In this document: one piece after another, positions 23,610 to 33,800 of the stretch
How positions within the stretch are numbered: the first letter of the stretch is position 1
How the letters are laid out: the number at the start of each line of letters is the position of its first letter
Assembly: GCA_043228905.1 (NCBI GenBank)
Contig: JBHGNT010000007.1
Span: 11,718,001 to 11,782,000, forward strand
DNA from: Azolla caroliniana
Taxonomy: Eukaryota > Polypodiophyta
DNA: 64,000 bases
Direction: 5' to 3'
Notes under the pieces: generated by a model
What the model was told of the DNA's origin: nothing
What the model saw: only the letters and a program-made list of their open reading frames with translations
The model's database searches: none
Position numbers and translations under genes: made by a program

Positions 23610-24110
23610 ATGACACGCATGTGCGTTCTACTCGAGTGGGAGCATGAGGGTCTTAGACAAAGAGTCAAAAGGGAAGGGAAGTCAAAGATTCGTGCTTGTC
23701 AAGGGAAACTTGTCGACCCTCGTTTGTTGATCTTACTCGTCGACCTAACTTGACCTTAGCTCATCAACCTCACTCGACGACGAAGCCTTACCACATGAGT
23801 GCACGAGGTGTGGTGATACGGCAAGAAAATGATTAGAGCACTAATGCTCGGATGCCTTTGTAAAAGGGAGATGCATGGGCATGCTTGAATCAATTCCAAG
23901 TCACTAGTACAAGCAAACGCATGAGAAGAAAGTTAACACACAAGGCACAAATGTTCAGATGCCTTTGTGAAATGCACGAGATGGAACCTTCTTAGCATGT
24001 GATCTAGATAGATTGGAAATTGAATAATTTGTGATACCGAAAATAAGTTAATGGTGAGTGAAGAGGTGTGACACCCATGTTGTTTATCACTCTCTACACA
24101 ACCTTATCAA
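23610..24110. repeat. Diverged relative of the 58-59 kb repeat region
   Basis: The stretch starts with CGCATGTGYGTT, GGGTCTTRGAC and CTCGTCGACCT blocks, in the same order as 58200-58400. It then has two degenerate units (AATGCTCGGATGCCTTTGT and AATGTTCAGATGCCTTTGT) related to the 104-bp unit at 58442-59175. No coding sense seen. Confidence 0.55.
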
Positions 24111-24364
24111 GGGGTGTGATTCAAGAGGTGTTTTGATAAGCAATATATCTTGATACTAAAGCTTTTCAAGCAATATATGTGTTACATGGTTCAAGGCACA
24201 TTTGACATACATATCAATCACACTATTGACAGTACAACATCTCTTTCGAGTACACATTTTTCTATGAACTTGGCGTGAAAACTATGGCCATTTTCTACGG
24301 CACCAATAATGCCACAAACTTCGGAGATCCACATACTAGATCAAAGTTAAAGAAAAAAAATTGA

Positions 24365-24505
24365 ACACATTCCAAATACCACATATATTTCAAAAGACCA
24401 CATATATTCGAACGACCACATATATTTCAAAAGAGCACAAATATTCCAAATACCACATATATTCAAAAGACCACATTTTTGGAAGACCACATATATTCAA
24501 AATTT
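24365..24505. repeat. Short degenerate tandem repeat
   Basis: Seven or so copies of a ~18-bp unit with consensus ACCACATATATTCAAAAG, some with insertions. Confidence 0.75.
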
Positions 24506-24540
24506 CATGACCACTCAAAACTTCCAAAGAGTTGCACATG

Positions 24541-24876
24541 TTAAATATGTAATGTATGCTCAAATTGAGCTGAAATACTACCCTCTATTGCAATATAAAT
24601 AAATGTAAGTATATCATGAGGTACTTCTTTTGCTTGCATTTGCTCAAGCACATTTGTACAATTTTTTAGTTTGCAAAGGTAAGCAAAGGTGTTCCCTCTA
24701 CCATCCATTTGCATGATTTCCAAAACATTTAGAGTTGTTTTGTGAATCCCGTAGCTTGGAGGATCCATCACTAGATTGCAACCTATCATATTATCAACAT
24801 CTTCATCACATGAAACAAATATAAGTACATCGAGATCTTCATTTGGTAGCTGATATTTGAACAAAACAAGTTGTCC
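24541..24876 (-). pseudogene. PB1-domain fragment joined to a PPR-like fragment
   Basis: The minus strand reads FKYQLPNEDLDVLIFVSCDE then DVDNM. This matches the C-terminal half of the PB1 domain of plant PB1 proteins and kinases (YQLP-EDLDALVSVS-DEDL-NM). The N-terminal half is absent; an in-frame stop lies about 17 codons before. After ~30 unassigned residues the same frame reads LEQMQAKEVPHDILTF, then a GSISAQFEHTLHI segment, which resembles a plant pentatricopeptide (PPR) repeat. The frame ends at 24541. Two unrelated gene pieces in one short frame suggest captured fragments. The PB1 part is well supported, the PPR part less so. Confidence 0.55.
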
Positions 24877-26429
24877 ATACAGCTGTTGCTATCATGGCCG
24901 TAACCAAGTACGAGTTTAAAGTGAAAAAGAGAATTAGAAGAGGAATATAAGAGGAAATTGATAATGTATTTGCAGTAAGAACAAGGGTTACAAGAATATG
25001 CCAAAGACTGGCATTGAACCAGAATGGTTCATCAATACTTACATACACATTTATATAGCATGGTTTGGATGCATGCATGCTTGCCACCTCGTAAGCACGC
25101 ATGATTACAACTTGGCATTCATTCTAGCATGACACTTGGATCATGTGTTAGCCTATGTGGGGGTGGTGACATTTCATAATATTACATATGTATTTTAATG
25201 ATCTAATAAACATTATAAAAAATAATATAATTCTTCCTAATGGTTAAGGTTATACATCTTGTTGAAAAGGTTATGGATTCAAACCTCTATTATGAGTTTA
25301 GAACTTTGGCATATGTTCATAATAATCGCATCTTACACATAAGATTGGGAGATTTAAAACAGGTAATATGTCGTATTTTGAGGACTATTTGTCAAAAAAT
25401 GACACAAAGTAGGTTGATTCACAAAAAGGGGTGCTACATGTGTAAAGGATATCCAAAATGTCCCAAAAATATATGGATTTCTAACATGTACGAAAATTTA
25501 GGCGTTCGAAAAGAGGCGTAAATAATGGACACGCCAAACTTACAAATGAATGTCCAAAATGACTACCTATATTCAGAGAAATTCGTGAATCTAGACTTTG
25601 ATGTATAAAACAATATTTACAGTTCCTATATCAAAACTATTGTTTTCTAAGTCTATGCCATCATCTTCAGACCCCTGAGATGAACTAGTAGGATTTTGTG
25701 AGGTTTCATCCTCATCATCAGTGGCAACTAATGCATTGTCTTCATCCAATTGCAATCCAACTGCACTGCGGCTATGAGTCATGCTTCTTGTTTGTCTTTG
25801 TACAATTGTATCTAGAGCCACATTTACGATCTTCGCCTTTAGTATCTTGATTGTGGTTTGTCGTAGATGGCTTGTTTGGTCAAAGAGAAGTCATACACTA
25901 GTATGTCAACATTATCCAATGTGAGAGTAGATGTGCTTGGTGCATTCTTTCTTCTTCACTTTCTGTTTGTGCCTCTAACATCTATAACCATCTCTAAAGA
26001 GTACTTCCTAGTAAATGCATTAGGGGAAGAGGTGTGATAACAATGAACCACAATAGATATCCACTATAATAAATATGAAAAGAATTCTTTCACAAAGTAA
26101 ATATTAAAAAATAAAAAATTATGATATTTAATTATGCACCTTTTAAAAAATTTTAAAATTAATTTAATTCGTTAATTTTAACATTCGTTGTACATAAATA
26201 TAGGTGCTCCCCTCATTGTCTCCATTGTGATTTAGGATTCTTGGAGCTTGGGAGCTCTCTACTACCTAAAATCGTAACTTTTTGCCTTGTCGCGTGCATC
26301 TTCAACAAGTACTGCAACATGAACCGTGGGAAGAAACCTGCAAGGTACCGGGTTTATCTTGCCAAAGTCTTTAGAATCTAAAAGATGTTTTTTCATTTTT
26401 CTTAGGTTTGGTGGGTCTATCGTTGTCAA
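24877..26429. other. Intergenic AT-rich DNA, possible SINE-like trace
   Basis: No supported gene. At 25236-25295 the sequence GGTTAAGGTTATACATC, then GGATTCAAACC about 35 bp later, resembles Pol III box A and box B. That would fit a tRNA-derived SINE, but no second copy or poly tail was found. A short acidic ORF on the minus strand (25591-25821) has no recognisable domain. Confidence 0.3.
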
Positions 26430-26595
26430 TCCAATGCAGTGCATCAGATTTTGGTAGGAGTCTTAGAATCCGATGCACTGCATTAGATTCTTGTTGACAA
26501 ACCAGGTTTTGAACTACAATCTGATGCAATGCATCAGATTCTCATAGAAAGCCCTAGATGTTAAACAAAAATCTGATGCACTACATCAGATTCTT
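26430..26595. repeat. Four-copy palindromic repeat
   Basis: Four units centred at about 26439, 26478, 26529 and 26581. Each holds the near-palindrome ATCTGATGCA-N-TGCATCAGAT. The third copy is perfect over AATCTGATGCAATGCATCAG and its continuation. Spacers between the palindromes are not conserved to the same degree. Confidence 0.85.
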
Positions 26596-27703
26596 GTGGA
26601 AAATGTACGAAATTTAACTCATTTCCACTAGTTTTCTATGTAGTTATACTTCCATTTTGCTAGTTTTCACCACGTTTTTTGCTAAGAAATACTCATTTTA
26701 TGGATTTCAGTGAGCCTCGTGAAAAAATACTGACCTTTAAGCTAAAGATCCCCACTCCAACGAAGAGAAGTGAAGAGACGTTTGCATTGTTATTTAAATT
26801 TCTTCTCTCGAAATATTAGTAATTCAAGAATATGTCAATTATTCTACTTCTACAATGCTAGACAACCATTAAAGAATTTTATAGTTAACCCATTCCACAT
26901 GTATCTATTAAGAGCCTTTAAAGAAGATGGGAATTATTCAATCTTTCCATGTAACCCTTTCCACATGTAACTATTAAGAGCCTTTGAAGAATATGAGAAT
27001 TGTTTAATCTTTCCATGTAACTACAAACTCCACACATAATTTTAAAATGCAAATAAAAAACCAAATATGTGGACTACCAATGGCCCCCTCTTCCATGGCA
27101 ATGCATCCTTGTCTGAAACAAAGTTACAATAGGCCTATTCTAAAATCAAGTTCTAAACATGACAACAAAGTGCAGAACCATGGTCTACATATTGAGACAA
27201 ATCAATAACAGAGTGGATTGCATTTAATACTTATGTTTATCTTGGGCCGGACTTCAACAACAAACACAAGGTACCTCCAAAAAATCAATCGCTGATATGA
27301 GTAATGGTTCGATCAACAACGAAAAATCCATCAATAACTCTTTTTGGTAAGCGAGTTGTTGAAACTATCTGGATCGAAACATCTTGAGAAATAGAGAGGG
27401 GTAAACGCCCTGAAGTTGTTTGGTCGTAATTCAATTCTCCTTCCGGATTGCTTCAGTATGATGGATTGAAGGAGTGCCACATTCTGAAAAGTGCAAAGCG
27501 CTTTCTAAAGTGAGGGCACTGTGAAGATGGAGAACGCAGGTCGGAGAGATGAATTAATGCTTCTTTACACTTATAAACTTATCCGGAACACATACATATC
27601 ATCCGATTATAGGTTATACACGTAAGATTAGAAATTGCAAGCACAGACGGCAAAGTAGACAAGATAAAGCAACAAAACTTATATTACTCACTCTCTAATA
27701 CAT
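26596..27703. other. Intergenic, no gene seen
   Basis: AT-rich. A small duplication of CCATGTAACCCTTTCCACAT type lies at 26880-27020. Nothing else is supportable. Confidence 0.5.
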
Positions 27704-28296
27704 AGCAATGGGCCCAGTTTTGGCTCAAACCAAACCAAACCGAAAAACCATGGCTTAACGGTTTATAGGTTCGAAGATAAATAAACGGTTTGGTTTGGTT
27801 TCAAATTTTACTCAGTTTCGGTTCAGTTCGGTTTGGTTTTGAATTTAACGGTTTAGTGGTTTATCGGCTTATCGGTTTTTGTTTATGTGGCTTGGTTTAA
27901 AGGTTTATAGGTTAAAAAATATTCATAAATTTTCCCTATAAGCTCCAACTTTCAACTTTTAATTGTAAACTCTAGTTTTAACTTATTAAATTTTATATGC
28001 ATTATATGTAGAGTCCTCTTTTCATTTATGATGACAAAATTTATGATTAGTATGATGATTAGTATCAATAAAAAATGGTTTGGTTTAGTTTGGTTTTGAT
28101 TTATGATAAACCGGTTTGGTTTTAAATGGTTGGCTTTTTCTTATTCTTTAAACGGTTTGGTTTAACTGTTCGACTCTAAACGGTTCGGTTTAAATGGCTT
28201 CAAAATTTGTAAACAGTTTGGTTTGGTTTTTATTATTAATAAATGGTTTGGTTTGGTTTCAAGGCCAAGAAACCGAACCGGGCCCATTGCTAGTAG
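27704..28296. mobile_element. Non-autonomous hAT-like TIR element (MITE-like)
   Basis: The 593-bp element begins AGCAATGGGCCCAG. It ends with the inverse GGGCCCATTGCT plus AGTAG. Subterminal (AAACCAAACC)n / (GGTTTGGTTT)n runs extend the inverted symmetry. The 8-bp direct repeat TAATACAT flanks it exactly (27696-27703 and 28297-28304). 8-bp TSDs are typical of hAT elements. It has no transposase ORF and is AT-rich inside. The five extra bases at the right end are an irregularity. Confidence 0.7.
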
Positions 28297-28304
28297 TAAT
28301 ACAT

Positions 28305-28730
28305 ACAATCCGGATCCCTTATATAAGCATTCAGTTTAGATACAAAACGGTGCATTCATCGGCTGTCAAAATACAAAATGGCGCGGATCTAGATCGGTAC
28401 ATTCATCCCAATCCATCACTACTTAATATAATATTCCATTTATCTAATGTCCGACTTCCGGCTCATACCTCCGAAACATACTCTCTTCTTTGGTCAACAC
28501 ATGGCACGCCCATTGGACAATGTCTTGCATTTCGAACCTAGGGGTCATCTCTTCTATTCCTCCTCGAGTATGTCTAGGATGTCCTAATCTACCAGTTTCA
28601 ACTGCTCTTCTTCTTCTGTCTTCCATTGTTGTCGCTCATCTGCATGCCGTTGTTGCCTGGGTGCTTGATCTGCATGCTGCTCCGGTTGTGTCTCCGACTG
28701 ATCCGTTTGCGACTCCATGGCATATTACAA
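28305..28730. other. Unassigned, possible gag-like relic on minus strand
   Basis: On the minus strand, from ATG at about 28713, a hydrophilic Gln/Glu-rich reading with stops (AETQPEQHADQAP type) runs to 28444. It resembles a retroelement gag N-terminus only in composition. No firm call. Confidence 0.25.
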
Positions 28731-29154
28731 ACTGGCTCTACCGGATAGCAACAGTGGAGAGAAAGGTTCAATGGAAGCTTAACACAAAGAATATGCGCGG
28801 GAGAGACAGAGAGAGAAAAACATAAACTTTATTAAAAAATAACACTCTATAACTTTATACATACAATATGCTTCACAACACTATTTATACAAGTCCTTAG
28901 AGGATTGATAGAAGCAACATGTACTTCAATGCTCATACGAGCGACTAACACTAACTACGAGGACTTTGACTACCTCGTAGTCTAGATGCGTATAGGCTAC
29001 TACTAGCCTTCCGGTTCACATTTGAATACAACTCCCCGATCTGGTTCCTGCTTTTGGATATCATCCGGATATCATTCGATTCTTCGTTCCAAATACCGAT
29101 CCGGCTCAAGCTTATCTAGCCGATCCAGATCCGGTTGAGCTTGCTTGCTCAACA
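28731..29154 (-). repeat. 3' LTR of Cop-7 (left end lost)
   Basis: Starts inside the LTR at CTACCGGATAGCAACAG and ends GCTTGCTCAACA, followed by the pyrimidine-rich PPT complement (29155-29168). A minus-strand TATA lies at about 28880-28890. Confidence 0.8.
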
Positions 29155-30523
29155 ATCCCCCTCAAGCTCAACTTGAGGTCGGATCGTGGTGTTAGTGTTT
29201 GTAGTAGCCAGTCCTTCCATCAGGCTCCTTATAGCGTTGTTTCGCCTTGCTCGCGCTCCTCGTCCGGTCCGGTCCCATTTCCCGCGACCCTTCTGGTTCT
29301 GCGCACCTCGACCTCCTCAGTCGGCCTATCTGCTCAGCAGGCCCATCTCAACTCCTTGGCTGTTACGACTTAGACGCTTGTCAATCTCTTGGTTCTTCCA
29401 TTTGGGTGTCGACTTCCATTGCCTTCTCGTCCGCTTGGCCTTTATTTGCTTCAGCTCCTCCGAACCTTGAACCAAATCAGCTTCCACCGATTCGTTCCAA
29501 CTCTTGTTCGAGTTGATAATCTCCAACTAGTCTTCCGTTTTTAGGCCCTTCACCACATCGGACCACGTCCGGGTCTTGGTTTGCTTCTCGTCGACCCAGT
29601 CCTTCTTGACTCTATCGCCTCTGCTGCTTGCTCTAACTTGTTCGGATGTACCGACTCCTTCATTCGGCTCGTCTTCCTTTTTCTGCTTATCTCCCCCCTT
29701 GGTTCTTTCTTCCTCTTCGGCTCCTTGTCCGGTGCCATCCATTCCCATTCTTGTTCTCCCCTTCAAGTGCGGCACCTCGAGATGTTGAATGCCGAGCATC
29801 TCTGAAAAATGTTGCAACTTGTCCAATCCGAGTGGCTTGGTGAAGATATCGGTAGCTTGCCAAGCCATGTGAACATACCGAAGTTCAACTTCACCGCTTA
29901 GGACCCGCTCACGTACAAAGTGATCCGTTCCCGTTCTTGTTCTCCCCTTCAAGTGCGGCACATCAAGATGTTGAATGCCGAGCATCTCTGAAAAATGTTG
30001 CAACTTGTCCAATCTGAGTGGCTTGGTGAAGATATCGGCAACTTGCCAATCCATGTGAACATACCGATGTTCAACTTCACCGCTTAGGACCCGCTCCCGT
30101 TCTTGTTCTCCCCTTCAAGTGCGGCACATCGAGATGCTGAATGCTGAGCATCTCTGAAAAATGCTGCAACTTGTCCAATCTGAGTGGCTTGGTGAAGATA
30201 TCGGCAACTTGCCAATCCATGTGAACATACCGAAGTTCAACTTCACCGCTTAGGACCCGCTCACGTACAAAGTGATAATGCACTTCTATGTGCTTTGTCT
30301 GAGCATGGAATACGGGATTCTTGGCGAGTTGTATGCTGCTTATGTTGTCGTAGTAGATCAGGATCGGGGTCTAGAAGCAGTCGCCAAAGCCAGATGGCTT
30401 CACATGTGGCAATGGTAATTCGTCAATATTCAGCCTCAGTGCTCGATAGAGCCATTGTTGGCTGCTTTTTGATGCTCTACGCAATAGCCGCACTACCAAG
30501 AGAAAACCTGAAACCGGTGGTGG
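29155..30523 (-). pseudogene. Cop-7 RNase H and C-terminal extension, first copy
   Basis: The RNase H end contains ADIFTKPLGLDKLQHFSEML. It is followed by the extension (GTSEQV, KTRTWSDVVKGL, SNKSWNES, KRTRRQWKSTP, EMGLLSR). The segment 29740-30280 is a threefold tandem repeat, so the ADIFTKPL motif occurs three times. At 30519-30523 the target sequence GGTGG meets the Cop-8 5' LTR. The rest of Cop-7 lies at 37657-38108, to the right of Cop-8. Confidence 0.82.
29740..30280. repeat. Threefold tandem repeat in Cop-7 RNase H end
   Basis: TTGTTCTCCCCTTCAAGTGC anchors occur at 29751, 29937 and 30103 (periods 186 and 166 bp). The matching region of the second copy at 36795-36970 is single. Confidence 0.88.
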
Positions 30524-30847
30524 TGTTGAGCGGCAAGCTCAATTGGAGCTGGATGGGCTGGATAAGCCTAAGTTGGTGAGCGAGATGGATCAGTGAGCCA
30601 GTGAGCACCCGGTGAGCAAAGAGCCAGTGAGCTGGGGAGCCGGTCAGCCAGATCCATCAGTAACCGGAAGCCTAGTAGCAACTAGACTACTAGGGAGTTA
30701 TTACTCTCGTAGTTATTGTCAGGCGCTAGAGTGAGCATTGAAGTACACCGTACTTTTGTCAGTCCGTATGGACTTGTATAAAAGTGTTCGCTGAACACAT
30801 ACTATGTACAGAGCGTTGATATAATTTTTTGAATAGAGATTCTTGTT

Positions 30848-30878
<31 letters not shown>

Positions 30879-33800
30879 CCGCGTACTGTTAAGCTCTCCA
30901 TTAAACTTGTTCTCTGTTCTCTGTTTTCTATTTTTATTGCTTCCGCACGCTATTTGTTTTTACATGGTATCAGTGCGCGAGGGTTGAGAACCTCTGCAGC
31001 CGACATAGCTTGAAAGGAAAACTTTCGTAAAGAACAGGAAAAGAAAAATGGATAGAGGAATGGCTAGCTCGCTCCCGATGGAAAAGCTCGATAGAACCAA
31101 CTACGCATCTTGGTCTTACAAGATGCACCAGTACCTGCTTGGGCATGGGTACTGGAGCTATGTGGACGGAGCTAACGACACAACAACTAATGCGGCACAC
31201 AAGGACTTCTCGGTGTGGGAACAATCGGCAAGTAGAGTAATGTACTTCTTCGCATCCAGTGTCGGAGACCAGCTGCTGAGCCACGTCCGAGATGCCGGGA
31301 CGCCGAAAGAGGCTTGGGGAAACCTGAAGAAGGTGTTCACTGCACGCACCATAGCCCGGAAGTTGCAACTCCGATAGGAGTTGAGCAATGTCCGACAGAG
31401 GGACATGTAAGTGGCTGATTACATGGCCCGAATCAAAGAGATCTGTGACTCGCTTGCCTCTATCAATGTCCTGGTAGAGGAAGAAGAGATGGTACAAGTT
31501 TGTCTTGGGGGCCTGGCATCTAAATTCTGAACTTTCTGGACAACAGTATGTACGAGGGAGAATACGCCGTCATTTTTCGACTTACAGTCCATGCTCCTTG
31601 TAGAGGAGAACCACGCCGGTGTGTCAACAAGTGCACCCACCGTCAACCGGATGCTGTACACGGAGGCAGATCGGGCCCGTGGGCGTGGTGGATGAGGCCG
31701 GTCGGCACGCAATGGAGGCAGCAGGCAAGGGCAAGACCGACGGCACAGAGACCGTGCCGACAACAGTTCTGGGACTTCCACAAGTAGGGGGAGTCAAGGC
31801 GGCGCCGGAAGCCGGAAAGAAAAATCCGCCACGGAATGCTGGTACTGTGGTAAAAAGGGCCACAGAGAAAGCGAGTGCTGGAAGATGGGCGCCGATTCGG
31901 ATAGATCTGGATCCGGCAAAACAGGTCGGGAGAACCGGCAAAGCTCGCACTACGCACAAGGATCGAGAGGATCCGGAACCGGGAAGACCGGTAAGGGGCC
32001 GGCCTTGATGATGAAGCATGAGGTAAACTCGATGAAGAAGACCACTTCCAAATCGGAGGAAGTGTGGTACGTTGATTCCGGTGCGTCAAATCACATGACG
32101 AGCCACAAAGAGTGGTTCTCCTTCTTGGAGAAACCATAACAATCGGGAGTTGTCGAAACCGGAGACGACACTCCTCACCCAATCGTGCATGTCGGAGAAG
32201 TTCCCCTGAGCCACGTCGAACAGAGGGGAAAACTGATGAACGTATTAAATGTTCCGACTATCATGGAAAACCTAGTATCGGTCGGACAGATCATCAACCA
32301 GGGAATGCATGTGCGGTTTACGCACCTTGGGTGCTTCATCGAGGAGGAGGGCCAGATTATCACGCAAGGGCGCAGAGATGAGAGGATGTTCATCCTCGAC
32401 ACCAATGACGTCGGCACCACCTTGTTCGCCAAAGGACAGAAGGTTGAATCAGACATTGACCTATGGCACAAGCGGATCGGCCACGTCAATTACCGGCGGC
32501 TTCAAGACTTGCAAACGAAACAAGTTGTTTTCGGTTTGCCGAAGTTTAGTGGCCGGAAGGCCCAAGTATGTGAAGCTTGCCAACTCGGGAAGCAACACCG
32601 ACTTCCATTCCCCACCGAACAAAACCGTAGACGTAACAAGCTTGACCTTATTCATTTGGATGTATGGGGACTGACACAAAACGCGAGCCTTGGTGGGAGT
32701 TGATACTTCGTCTCCTTCATCGACGACTATAGCCGACACACATGGATCTACCTCATTGAGTGGAAGAGCGAAGTCTTCGACTGTTTCCGGAACCTCCAGA
32801 GCATGGTGGAATGGGAATCGGAGAGGAAGATCAAGTGCCTACGGTCAGATGGCGGAAAAGAATATTTTTCTGGCCAATTCAACAGTTATCTGCAGCAAAC
32901 GGGAATTCGAAGAGAGTTCAGTTGCAGATACACACCGGAGCAAAACGGTGTGGCCGAAAGGAAGAACCGGTCGCTTGTCGACGTGGCAAGGGCAATGATG
33001 GAAGAGGAGAGCATGCCCCATTTCTACTGGGCGGAGGCGGTCCGGACGGCCATCTACATCCAAAACCGGATCGGTGACAAGGTGTCCGCGCATGAGCTGT
33101 ATTTCAGGCGCAAGCCGAATTTGAGACACCTTCGGATTTTCGGAAGCATTGCATATGTGCACGTGCTGGATGCAAAGTCAAAGGAAGCTGGATGCAAAAT
33201 CGGAGAAGTGCATCCTCATCGGCTACTCACATGAGCAAAAGGGGTATAAGTGTTATAACCCCTGGACGAAGCAGGTCCGAGTTAGCCGCGATGTTGAGTT
33301 TGATGAGATAGCATCATGGTATGCCTTACCAGCTTCGACTTCTAACCCCGACCCGATACTGGAGGATGAGGCTAGTGAGCCTGAACCGGTCCAGTTAGAA
33401 GATGATGAATCCGGGACTCCAGAAGAGAGTCTAGAATTGTTTCGGTTGAGTGGGCCGAACGAGAGACTAGGTCAATCCGACCAATTAGAAGAAGAATCGG
33501 CGAGTAGTGAAGACTCTGTCGTGCTCTCCCCGCGCAAGGAATCGAGGAGATGGTTCACGTGCAAAGAGAAGGGGAAGAAGAAGACGCTGGATTATGGAAC
33601 CGGTATTGATGAGTCGAATCGGAGTGGATCCGACTCCGGAAAGGAAAATGATGGTTCTTTGGCACCGAAGACCGAACCGGCCAAGAAGGCCCTCAGACCG
33701 GGTAACGGTAGCTTACGATGGTCAACCCGCCAGAAGGAACCTGTTAAGCGGTACGGGTACAATGAGTACATGGCACATCACTATGCGTACATGACCAAGG

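Noticed and set aside
25591-25821. Acidic ORF as a transposase tail
   Set aside because: Composition alone suggests it. No catalytic or dimerisation motif is visible, and the frame does not extend upstream.
26430-26595. CRISPR-like array
   Set aside because: A plant nuclear context, only four degenerate units with unequal spacing and no cas genes. Palindromic satellite is the better description.
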